Source: Marsupella aquatica | Taxonomy: Eukaryota; Marchantiophyta | DNA length: 64,000 bases | Assembly: GCA_973895155.1 (NCBI GenBank) | Contig: OZ316896.1 | Span: 22,196,001-22,260,000, forward strand | Reading direction: 5' to 3' | Part shown: piece by piece, positions 1 through 10,981 of the stretch | How the letters are laid out: every line of letters starts with the position of its first letter | Position numbering within the stretch: position 1 is the first letter of the stretch | Made by a program: the position numbers and the translations under genes | The notes under the pieces: generated by a model | What the model was told of the DNA's origin: nothing | Database searches by the model: none | Seen by the model: the letters and a program-made list of their open reading frames with translations, nothing else

Positions 1-797
1 GAGATAGGAACGAGAGAGAATGGAGTAAGCTTTGGCATAATCTCTGGACTTTGGACCTCTCAACAAGAGCTAAGACATTTCTTTGGAGTATTACGGCTCA
101 AGGACTGTTTTCAGGAGTTCGAGCTCTCAAGATCAGCAAAGGAACAGGAAAATGTTTGCTGTGTAGTAATTCTTGGGAAACTATTCCCCATATATTCTTT
201 AAGTGTATACATGCTAGGAGATGCTGGAGGTTAACATTAGACTGTTTGATTGGGTGCTTTACTTGGCCCTGTGTGGAACTCCTTCCAATGCTGGACTCCA
301 CTGTGGGGAGAGACTGCACTCAGACGATTCGAGCTTGTATATTGTATCAAGTACTCTGGACTATTTGGCTTGGCAGGAACGAGCAGACCTTTGACAGTAG
401 GAAACAAAGGAAATTTGACCTCAACCTGGTCTTATCAGAGATAGCAGACATGTTATACGCTTGTATCAGGTCTTCTACTCCGAGTAGAAAGCATACCAGG
501 CTGCTTAGAGCTAAGGAGATGGTAGAAGAGATTAGGATCAAGCGATTGCCTGGGATTAGGACTAGGATAGTGTCTTAAAAGGATTAAAGATCAGGAGGTT
601 AGAGAGGAGTGCGGACACTGGGTGAATGGGTCTTTGGGTCCTGGCAGTGGGGGCTAAGAATGTCCTGCTTCCGGGTGGCACCTGGCTGTATGTTGAGCAT
701 TCATTTGCTCTGTGGTCCTTTTTGGGGCTTTTTTTTGTTTATTGAAGGCCTTCAAGGTCCCCCCCACCGTGGGATTCACGCGGAAAAAAAATTTTAA
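1..797 (+). mobile_element. 3' end of a LINE (L1-type) retrotransposon, cut by the window edge
   Basis: The first 578 bases are open in one frame and encode the C-terminal zf-RVT part of a plant LINE ORF2. The visible motif is 'TFLWSITAQGLFSG', followed by a Cys-x2-Cys pair (CLLC) and 'PHIFFKCIHAR', which is the usual zinc-binding reverse-transcriptase tail. The same layout occurs in the full LINE at 56.7-59.7 kb (FLWRVLAAGLFSG, CPSC, PHIFFSC), but the two diverge strongly, so they belong to different lineages. After the stop near 578 there is about 200 bases of 3' region ending in an A-rich tail near 785-800. The reverse transcriptase itself lies outside the window. Confidence 0.8.
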
Positions 798-896
798 AAT
801 TATTTAATTTATCCACGTAGGCGACATTTCCAGCCTATCTCAGACTTCGAAGGTTGAAATTGTTGTCTAGCCAAAGCTATCCGGAGCTTACAACGC

Positions 897-983
897 GTAG
901 GCAGCCATGAAGAGGTGGCAGAAGTGGCCCCACTATGTGCGTAGGCAGCCATGAAGAGGTGGCAGAAGTGGCCCACTATGTGC
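897..983. repeat. Tandem duplication, two units of about 44 bp
   Basis: A unit beginning GTAGGCAGCCATGAAGAGG occurs twice head to tail (about 897-940 and 941-983). The copies differ by one extra C. I see no coding role. Confidence 0.9.
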
Positions 984-1105
984 GGATACACAAATTGATT
1001 AAATATTGCAATGGTGTGAGTGTCTCACCTAGGTACAATAGATTTGCACCTTACACCAATTGCTCTTTGTACATTACACCATTTAGCCAAGAAGCAGTAG
1101 AGTTT

Positions 1106-1297
1106 GTTCAGTGGACATCACCTAATTCAACGCTACACGAGACAGAATTGGTGCTTTCGAGAAGCAATTCAGAGTTTTTTCAACCGTGCTTATCTTTGTT
1201 CACTGGACATCACCAAATTCAATGCTCCGCGAGTACACGAGACAGAATTGGTGCTTTCGAGATGCTATTCAGAGTCTTTTCAACCGTGCTCATCACC
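1106..1297. repeat. Imperfect tandem duplication, two units of about 92-100 bp
   Basis: Both units run from GTTCA(G/C)TGGACATCACC through ACACGAGACAGAATTGG to a TTTTCAACCGTGCT-like end, with several substitutions and a small insertion in the second copy. The duplication explains the short overlapping open frames here, which do not look like genes. Confidence 0.85.
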
Positions 1298-2183
1298 ATG
1301 GGAGCAGTAAGCCTTACGGCATAGCGACGTTTATCGAGCCAAGCCTGTTCCCCAGCGTATGCGATCGCCTTGGAGAAATTGGACAAAAATACAGTCTGAT
1401 CTTGGTCCACGGAAGGATAAAGTCATGCCCAAATTTTATTAGTATTCAATTGCAGGAGGGCCGAGGGTCAAACGATGCACGGAATCAGCTGTAAGACCCC
1501 CCACGAGACTGGACAGGGCTTCACTTTGTTGGCTGTGCATTGCTCCCGTGGGGCCTCCTCCCGAAATGTGAAATTCATTATCATTCTACAGCTTCGCCAA
1601 TGCTCCTCCATCGTTTTCTTTGGATATCGACCCGGGGCCGGATCGAGCGGCAGCAGCACGATGACCAATGAATGCCTGACTGTTTTCTGCTCAAGGGAAT
1701 TCGGTGGGAGTATGTGATTCAGCTACAGCCGTTGGACAAGATTGAACATCGATGCAATTGATTGTTGAGGATCGAAGACTAGGGTAGCAGACGGATATTG
1801 GTCACACTTCAGAATTCCTCAGGAATCCGGACTTGAATAGAGGAGGCTGCAGGTAGTCGGCAATTTAAACGACGGATCGAGAGTTGGCGCGAGGCCGTGC
1901 TGAATGAAGGCTGAGTAGGTTTTTCCTTCCAACATGTAGAATGGTTTCTTAACTACGTGACTCACGTTGTAATTGATATGAATAATTATCCTTTAGTTAC
2001 CAGTTTCGCCAATACATAAAGTATGATAGAATCTTGTTTAGGTCTTGCAATCCGAAAGGATGACGGTGGAAGGATTCCAGCAGGAGGAGGATTTCCAGCT
2101 GGTGGTGAGGATTAGAGCCGAGGAAGAGCCTGGATTGAATTGGATCCTGGACAGAAGGAAGGAATTCCCCTGAGTCCCTGAAG
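1298..2183. other. Upstream region without a recognisable gene
   Basis: No open frame here resembles a known protein. The last 150 bases before the ATG at 2184 are purine-rich and could be the 5' leader of the gene that follows. An in-frame TGA at 2136-2138 supports the ATG at 2184 as the start unless an upstream exon was missed. Confidence 0.4.
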
Positions 2184-5100
2184 ATGTCAGCTTTTCCCTA
2201 TCTGTCTGTCCACCCCACCCGTGTTGTCGACAAGAATCCAGAGATGGAGAAGCGGCCAGGGGGGGTTATCGTGACATACGACGGTGCAAAGAGGCGAGTA
2301 AGGAGGTGCAAGTCACGAAATTACACGGCAGCTCGTCTAGCTCAGGTCATGGCTTCACATTCGATTGACAATGACAATGAGGAGGACGAGGAGTTTCAAC
2401 ATCCGGGTGCGTTATCAGCAGTTGGTGCTAATCCTACAGACGCATCCCTCAGGTTGCCAAGACGCCCTTCTGTTGCTGAATCACGAGACATATATCTATG
2501 GGTTGTGCCCAGATCACGACACACAGATCTGGGAGCAAACCACTCACGAAACATCTTCGAGCCCCTCACGCGGCCCGCCAGTGTGCCGCAAGTAAAAGCA
2601 GTCTATTTCTTAGCCAGACGGGCAGTCACACCCCGAAGTAATGAGCCTCCTCCCGACACTTCTCTCCGTGGATTAATGTCAATTCCGAGCGGTTCTTTCG
2701 ATCCAAGAACTAACAATTGCAATGGGATTACACGAGAAGAGCTTCGGTTTAGCAGTTCTTTCAACGGCTTAAATTCGGTATTGCGTCGACCGGCGGAAGA
2801 CGAAGTCCAAGGGATGGAGACTCGGAATAAGGAGCGCCTAGACGAATTTGTAACAGAAGTCAATACCAGCGGTGAAAGTGGTTACTTTGTCAGCAAGGCA
2901 TGGTTGTTCGGTCTCGATGAGCATGGAAGCGAGGAAATAATGTCAGTGCTTGGGAGAAACAGGTACATAGAGATCTATGAGACCGATACCACAGTATTTT
3001 ACGAGAGAATGGAGGAAACTATGCAGGTGCTTTCATTATGTGATGATCCGTCTCCCACACCTGGACAGAACGATTATTGTTGGAGGTCCGATACCAACCA
3101 GGACGAACCATCGGATGATATGGGTGGCTTAGGCAAGGTGGAACAGATAGAATTGAACGGTAAAATTCTCTCACGAAGCCAAATAGAAAAACGTTATCTT
3201 TGCTAAACTTGCTTCTATTTTAAAAGCAGGAAAGAAGATAATCTTCTATTTTATTGACAGTCATAATGAAATTCATGAACAGAAAAACAAGCAAGAAAAG
3301 CCTCCTGTCATTATCTCAAGCTCCAAATCATACTCCCTGGTTGACTATGCAAAATGCCTCCCTCCTTGATTCGCATCTGTTATATACAGTTTGTTAATCC
3401 ACTGCTCAAGTCAATCTACGTAGGATAAGGATCTCTTGTTTCAAATATAGGAAGTGAATGGCAATGGTCGGAACAAGAGACCAGTGACATTCCAAAATCT
3501 ATCGAAGGTGTTAAATCTCATTCAATCGGATGCTATTGCAATTTAAAGTGGGCTGATCTGGATCTTTTCAATCGCATGCTATTTTACAGTTCGCTGACCT
3601 GAATGTTTTGGTTTGAGTCCTGTCCCAGGTGATATGGTTGAGTCTGATCTCAGCACTCTACCATTTCAAATACGGAAACTGGCACCTCTGGTGCTGCCAA
3701 CTTATGAAGGATCTCGGAGGGAGTCCCCAAGGAGCGTGCCTGCAAGGGAAGGGAAGCCTCAAACAACTTCTGACGAGAGGCTAAACTCTTTAAAGAAAGC
3801 AGTGAAGGATAGTAGCCAGTTCAACTACTCTGTAAGCAACAAGTGGTTTTCCACTCTAGACGCTGATCAAGTTGAGGATCTAAATTCTTCCCTTTCTGAG
3901 GCTGGGTTCTCATACATATCCAAGACGAGTACTACAATTCATTTGGAGAAGATGCAAGGTCATGTTCAGAAGAGTCGAACGACCGATCAGAGGGAAGCCA
4001 CGAGCACATCTCATAATGGTAGCGTTCTCAGCGATGGAGAAAGTACAAGCCCGTATCAGGGGAGCTCGCAGGGAATTGGGGATAATTATTTTCACCCGCA
4101 AGGCTTAAAAATGAATGGCAAGGACTCTTCTTTTGTGACGAGTGAAATGGAAGCAAGTAAGTCAGGCCTACTCACTCATGTGTATTTTGAGAATTGGTGT
4201 GAACTTGCCTTTTTTATTATAAAGGTTATGACCTTTCGTCTCATCCTATCACACAAAAAAACGCTGCAAATCCGAGACGATGCTTCATGTAGCTCACAAT
4301 CCCGGGTAACATTTTCTCAAGTTCAAAGTCATTACTTTGTTGAGACAAAATGAAGAATTCAGGTTCATGACACTCTTCAATTCTTTATTGTTTGAGGAGT
4401 TGAATTGAAGGCAACCAATACTGGGTGTTCGAGTCCAAGCTGACATAGTTGAAAGAGTTAGCTGCAGATCTCATTTAACTTCCCATCGCTGCTCTAGTAT
4501 TGGAATGAAGTTTGAATGGTATTTAAAATCCAATCGGGAACTTCCCATCTCTGCTCTGCTATTTGAATGGAGTTTGGATGCTATTCAAAACCCGTTGAAG
4601 GATGGCCGATTTGGATCTTACTACTGGTAATGGATATTTGACATAAAACCATAGTCGGCACTAACGTCGGACATGCATTTGAATGTTCTATACAGGTTCG
4701 AAAGTAGATGCGAAATGTGTATGCCCTCCACAAGTTTTGATTGTATCCTTTACATCACGTTCTCCGAGTCTAGCGGGGCCATCTTTACAAGGAGGGAGCT
4801 TTCGCAAACGTTCAACTAGGCATCCAACTGGCGACTGCTTTGTCACAGCGCCTAAGAAACGGAAAGGGCACATAATTTCAACTCGTGTTGACAAAGACAT
4901 CCTCATGAGAGCTGTCAAGTTCAGTGAGAGTGTCGGTTATACGGAGGACATCGTCGGTTTGAATGTAAGTGCGGAAACCCAGCTCAAATGTTGCCTGAGA
5001 CGTGATTATGATGACAAGATGGTACATATTGACTTTCTAGAGATTCGAGGGGAACTCAAGCTGAAAGAATCCATCAATAATAAGACGAATGCACTGGTGT

Positions 5101-5657
5101 TGAGATCGGTGCGGGCTAATGTGGATGCATGTATCAACAACAGCGAAGAAGAATCGGACTTCGATGTAATACGCCTCCAACTTAAGGAGGATAATTGGTC
5201 TCGCGCGCCATTTCGTAGAGTACTTGAATCTTACCAACCATCTGCTGACAAACGGCAGAGTAAGATTTGGACTGAAGACAGGCCTGAAGACTTAACGTGG
5301 TTGGCACTCTCGGGGAAGCATCCCAAAAACAGTGAAACTATTTCCAAAACTCTAGAGTTGCAGTGTCATGTTCACCGTAGACTCCAAGATGACGTAAACA
5401 AGTGTAGTAATGGAGCCCTCGGACTCCATTTCGTGGAAGGCCCTTCGGTGACATTTGCGGGAGACATATATGCAGATTTTGAGCAGAATTCGTTCGTAGA
5501 ACTCAATTTACGATACGAGGTTGAAATATCTTATAGTGAACCTTGTGATCCCCTGCCCCCGGCTGACCAACCATATGTGCGCGGCAGGAGAATAAACCAA
5601 GTCGTTGACTTTGATTGCATCGTACAACTAAGAACCCAAAATTTAAAAAGGGATTGA
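2184..5657 (+). CDS. Unrecognised 821-residue protein, convergent paralogue of the chimeric NAC gene
   Basis: Three exons fit in phase: 2184-3159, 3629-4156 and 4696-5657, with GT-AG introns and phase 1 at both joins. The N-terminal 210 residues are basic or low-complexity and unlike the partner gene. A module of about 60 residues follows near 216-280 (core GYFVSKAWLFGLDEHG, ending FYERMEE). A diverged second copy lies near 375-435 (YSVSNKWFSTLDADQ). From about residue 502 to the end is a 310-320-residue domain that I do not recognise. Landmarks are KRSTR, DCFVT, STRVDKDI, KTNALVL, LELQCHV, LNLRYEVEISYSE and VVDFDC. The same module and domain occur in the minus-strand gene at 7453-10981, with the same intron position before the C-terminal exon. 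There is no NAC or HLH part here, no signal peptide and no membrane segment. Function is unknown; a nuclear role is only guessed from the partner. A missed 5' exon is possible. Confidence 0.7.
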
Positions 5658-7452
5658 AGGATAGTTTATTTCTTCACTACAACATTTCCAGGCCGATGTG
5701 TAGAGTAAACCGGGTTATGGAAGGGAGCCTTCCAGAGTGCCTTCATCTTCCTTGTTTACCAAGTGAAGGCACTCCTCAATGTAAGTTAGAAACCTACTTC
5801 ATTAAATTCATAGAGTTATGTTTCTATCCTGTAGAGCTTGATCTCTCCCTCTTCGTGGAACGCATTCTTTACTTTTCAGTACGGTACAGATCTATATACT
5901 AAATTTGTGGGTGAGTCACATGTGCTTTTCTTTGCACTACCAAATTTTTCTCTTCCAAAAGCGGAGACTTCCTTAGAAGAAGTTAATTTTCACTCTCAGA
6001 AGAAAATGAGCTTTAAGCCGTTCGCAATGTTCAAATTCCTAGCCTCAAGTTGTAGGTCTTGAATTTTAGGTGATGAACAAGAAGCAGGAGCAAAGTTTTG
6101 GATTTCAGCGAGTTTCCGTAGGGATCCGTTAAATGTGTATGCTACAATTGCAAATCGATGCAAATAGTGAAGGATGGAAGTTTGTTGCGAGTCTCTGCTA
6201 CTTTGACAAGCTGCAGCGCACGTCCTAAAACAAAAAATGTTGTTTCAGGTCATTTCCCTCCTCTACAAGGTTACTGTCGACCCTAAATCTGTAAATCTTG
6301 AAGTGCAAGAGAAGAACAGCTCACTCAACCAATCCGAGAGCATTGAAACCAGCTATCTGATCTGCGTGATAATCCACAATCAATCTAACGCCTCTCCAAC
6401 GTGTAAGTAGGGTTGATATCAGGGTCGAAGGATAGATTTTTCAAGACAACAGTTCCTGGCCTATCTGTACGAATGGAAGGCGTACTGAGAAATTTATCTG
6501 TAGAGTAAAGGGTACAGAAGGAAGCCTTCCACAGTGCTTTCATCCTTTATTCCATGTTAAGGCAGTCTTCTCGTGTCTAATCTGTCACTTTCAAACCCTT
6601 TCGAAGGCGTCTAGAAAGTTCAGTTTCTTTTTGTATCTGTTTGTTCCGATGATATTTTCAGCAAGGTTAATACGGCAAGCCAGTCTGGGTGATATGTAAC
6701 TTTTGAAGCTGAGATTCCTTTTTCTCTCAAACATTGCACACAAACCCAGACTTCAAATAAAGCCAAGGGGAGGCACGGTAGGAAAACCTTTTCCTCCTGA
6801 ATCTCAACCAGGTGATAAGACCTGTAATCGCAGTGGCAGGGCTCCGTATGATGCAACCCCAACGTTCAAGATACACGCGGTGCGAGAGCGGAGAGAATTG
6901 ATGACACATGAATCGACATATTTGAGAGCAATCTTTATTTCAGCGGATGTCCCCTAAAAAACACAATTTGTGGTACTTCTATAGAAGAACATCACCGCAG
7001 ACAAGTAGCACAGAGACGCCATTCAGAGAAGTAGACAAGTTTTCTACAGTGTACTGTATATTTGTTGGTGCAAAACTAGATAGGGTAGTACCATTCTCAA
7101 CCGACAACCAGGGAGAGCAATTCTCTGTAGTAACAATTCTATAAAGTCTCAACCCACCGGAACGGTACACCCAAGCTACGAAATACGTTCACAACTCTCA
7201 AGCAACTTCAGGGGAGGGAAAGCCCATTTAGGCTAGTGATATGTTACAACTTACTCAACGAGATTGAGTGCTCTTCACCTGACATTGAGGAGACTTCTTA
7301 ATCCAAATCAACTTTGAAGATGCGGCCTAAGATTGAAGACAAATTCCCTATGGTCTAAGAACACCGATAAATATCCCCCTCACTTTGCTATATACATACA
7401 GATACTCATTCAGATCCGTTGGGCATTGTCATCACTGCACTACTTTGTCCTT
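5658..7452. other. Intergenic space between the convergent genes, with a duplicated 3' flank
   Basis: The stretch just after the stop of the plus-strand gene (about 5,650-5,790) recurs in diverged form at about 6,420-6,570. Both contain GAAGGATAG, then TGTAGAGTAAA, then a GGAAG-GGAGCCTTCCA-like segment and a CTTTCATC-like segment. This suggests a partial tandem duplication of the gene's 3' flank. No intact coding frame continues the domain into the second copy. Confidence 0.5.
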
Positions 7453-10400
7453 TTAACCAACCGACCAGTCATTATACAAATTTTGGGTTCTAAATTCAAG
7501 TAGGCAGTCAAAGTCGACGACCTTGCTTACCCTCCTATTGCGCAGATATGGTGTGTCTGCCGAGGGGAGAGGAGTACACAGTTCACTATACGAAATTTCA
7601 GCCTGATATCTTAAGTTCAATTCTAAGAACGAATTCGGATCAAGATCTGCAAGAATTTCTCCTTTGAACTTCATCGGGGGACTTCCCTCAAAGTGAAGAA
7701 CAAGGGCTGCATGACTACATTCCTCACGGTCTACTTTGAGTCTGTTCTTAACATGACATTGTAACTCGAGAGTTTTTGATCCAGGTTCGCTGTGTCTCGG
7801 ATGAATCCCAGACAGCTCCAACCATACGAGATCTTCAGGACATTTGCTCTGACCTATATCACCGCATGGGCGAGAAACTTCAAGTACTCGGCGCCGTGGA
7901 GGGAAATTATAGTCCTCGTCGCCTTGAAGGCTTATCTCGTCACCGTCGTTGAGAGAGGCATCTAAATTAGTTCGCACAGACTTCAAAACCAAAGCATTGG
8001 TTTTTTTGTCGATAGATTCATCCATCGTCACAGCTCCTCTGATTTGTAGTAAATCAACAAGTACTTGCTTGTCACCGTGATCACTTCTTACGCAACAGCT
8101 AAGACTGGTTTCTGCACTTACTTTCAAATTCACAGGAACCTCTTGGTAGCCTCCTGTCTCAGTGAAATTTATTGTCGTCATTGAGATGTCTTTGTCAACA
8201 CTAGTTGACACTATGCGCCCTTGGCGCAGTTTGGGCATTGTGACGTAGCAGTCACTACCTCGTTGCCTGGTTGAACGTTTACTAACGTGCTGAGCTCCTT
8301 GGGAAAAAGACGTAGATGGCCGTTCTTGGCTTGGAGAAGTTGATGTAAAGGACACAGCTAAAAGTTGCGAGCGGCATAAACATTTCACATGTGTTTTCGG
8401 GCCTGCAACATTTGGATCCGCACGAGTGTTATTGTCAACCTAAAAACCGGTCTCGAAGTGTCTTCAGTTGAAGAGTCCATGATTCGCAAAAAAATTCAAA
8501 TTACTCAATTCCTGAGCAGCTGGGATCAGAAGTGAAATTTCAAAACTCTAATTTTTTTAGATCAACGCTGTACCGGGACGTTCACGTTGCTGAAATTAAT
8601 GAGGTTTTGATTTGGAACAAACTCATGAATGTCTTACAATTTGATCCACAATTGCGCTAGCAAGTAGGTTATTGTTTGATCCTAAACTAATATCTTTTCA
8701 TGGATAGCAGTGAATTTTTATGAATGTCATCCAATTTCATTGCCTGCTCCTGCTGATTAGGAAGGAAAGGAGACTTGCCTGCTTCCGTTTTACGTGTCAG
8801 GTGGAATATATCATCGTGTTTTTCAGCGTTGAAGCTTGTTTCTTCAATTTTTCCGAATTCACCAGTGTCATTGGAGGCTATGCCCTGTTCCGTAGCTCCT
8901 ACACAAACGTCATTGTTGTCAGGTGTACATGTTGTCGTTGGAAGCTGCACAGCGTCCTCCATTCTCTCGTAAAACATTGTGGTCCAGGTCTCATATATCT
9001 CTAAATACCCGGCTCTCTGAAGTACCGTCATTACTTCCTCTCGTTCATGCTCCTGAAGATTGAACAACCATATCTTGGAGACAAAGTAACCACTTTCACC
9101 AACATCATTGACTTCTACTAAAAAGTTGTCCATGAGCTCTGATCGCTTGCCACATATTTGGTGGCTATGTGGCGTCTCAGCAATATTTCGATTGGCAGTC
9201 CGAATCCCATTGAGACATTGCTCTTTCTCGAGTTTGTCTATTGTGTCAAATAGAATCCCTTCAATATGGGACGGGTGAGGTATCATTGGGGACCCGCTGT
9301 GTGACATTCCCCCATGGGACATATGAGCTATCAGATGGGAGGTGCGTCCCGGAGCCATGACATCCGACATTTCCATGCCTGGATGGGCCATCCCAAATTC
9401 CTTGATCGATTGCAGAACAAGACAAAGTAATCAAGAAGTTATCAGAACAACAAATTACAACGAGAACCTGAACAACGTAAGATCCAAAGGAAATCAATAG
9501 CCTTCTACAGTAATAATTGAGCTGGTCACACAGAACAAAAAAGGATAATATCAAGAAGCTAGCAAAAATCAGCCACAGATCCAATATGAAACAATACCAA
9601 CCTCTGACCGAATCTGATGCATTTTCAGATATTGGAGATATTCGGCAACCTCGTCCAACATGGATACCTTATCAGCCTGCTAACCAGACAGCCATATTGT
9701 CAGCCTCAGACCGATACACAAATGCAGCTAGCTGCAATGGATATTGGCCTCGGTCAAGTTCCTCCACGAGAAAACGAATCAGCGGGGTGAACCGTCACCA
9801 CATACGTACCTGGTTAATTTTCGGTATAAGTTCGTGCAACGCCTTAAGCATTTCAATGATTTGGTCTCTCAGCCTCTGCGGTGAAAGACAAAGAGATCAA
9901 CACAAGCATATCCTCTTCAAGTCATACATAGACTTAGAAAGGCATATCAATGACATCCCCGGCCTCCTCACAGATGCATAGTCTTCGACGGAGAGGGTAG
10001 GACACGGTATTGGGTTGTTTTCCAGAGGAGCAACCTGGGGAGATTCAATCGGAGCTGCCTCAGGCACTGGAAGGGCAGGCGCGGATTCTCGTTCCAAAGC
10101 CTTCTTCACAGCCTCCACGAAAGAGCCGGACGGCTTCTTGTCGATGTCGTCATCGATATAAGTCAGAGGACCCCGATCCTCCCAACTTCTCTTTCGGAAA
10201 ACCCGGCACAAGACGAACAAGTCCTGCAGAAGCAATCCACAATGATGAGCTCGGTCTACAAGTTGGAAATGACATGGATAAGAAGGCTCGGGAGCTGTAG
10301 GCCATAATCTAAAGACCGAAGAAGATTCTGAGAAGGAAAATTAAACGAAGCTAAACAGAGTCAAACATGAACGGAAGGAACAAGCTCGATAACATCCAAA

Positions 10401-10981
10401 CCATGTCATACCTGCGACGCGTTCACTTTCTCAGACTCCTCCTCATCCATCCTATATTCGTGCATAACCCAACGCGTTTTCTCTCCATGAGGCGCTCTTC
10501 CTCGGTAAAACACTAGAGTCTTCTTCATTCCTACGAGCCGACCAGCCTTCACCACCTCCCTGTCCTTCCCTGTTGCTTTCCAGTACCCAGCTTCCGTCGC
10601 TCGATTAGTACGCAAGCCAGTGGGATACTTCTTATCTCGGGGACAGAAAAAGTACCACAAGCCACTTCCACTTCCTAATGAGCACTTCTCTGCGGGAAGG
10701 CAAGCAAGCAAGGCAGAGAACAGTGAGTCGTCGTTACTGGCTTACAGGATCGGGATACTTATAAAGAGCGAAAGCAAAAAAGTCGAGATCGGCAACGCAA
10801 ATAAGCCCTGTGCTTGCATACCTTTTAAATCCCATGGTTCGTGCTTGCATAAATCAATCTCGGGAATGATGTTACATTCGATGGTGCTGCCTGCAACCTT
10901 CCTCTTCAGATAGTATGCGACCAGCTCCTCATCCGTGGGGTGGAACCTGAAGCCAGCGGGAAACGCCGTGACCCCGGCCAT
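7453..10981 (-). CDS. Chimeric transcription factor: NAC domain + HLH exons + unknown C-terminal domain (795 aa)
   Basis: Seven exons, read downwards: 10981-10822, 10689-10412, 10223-9972, 9875-9810, 9676-9602, 9400-8794 and 8402-7453. All introns are GT-AG and every join keeps phase. Residues 8-156 form a complete NAC domain: [63 protein letters not shown]. Exons 4 and 5 (residues 231-277) match the helix-loop-helix of class VII/PIF bHLH proteins: RLRDQI, ALHELIP, then [17 protein letters not shown]. The 22-residue exon 4 is the size I recall for that exon in PIF genes. The exon that should carry the first half of the basic region is absent. Residues 278-360 are Met/His/Gly-rich, as after the HLH in PIFs. 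Residues 365-427 hold the unknown module ([16 protein letters not shown]), and 480-795 the unknown domain shared with the gene at 2184-5657. NAC would bind DNA and the HLH could mediate dimerisation; both are inference. Alternatively the NAC gene stops in intron 3 (stop at 9897), leaving a separate remnant. Confidence 0.65.

Noticed and set aside
6620-6862. An HPD tripeptide in a minus-strand frame (YHPDWLAV), checked as a J domain
   Set aside because: No J-domain helices around it, a short frame, and it is far from the DNAJC13-like gene.
9897-9971. Extension of the third NAC exon to a stop at 9,897 as the natural end of a simple NAC gene
   Set aside because: Possible as an alternative transcript. 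The GTGAGG donor at the exon end and perfect phase with the next four exons make the spliced form the better model.
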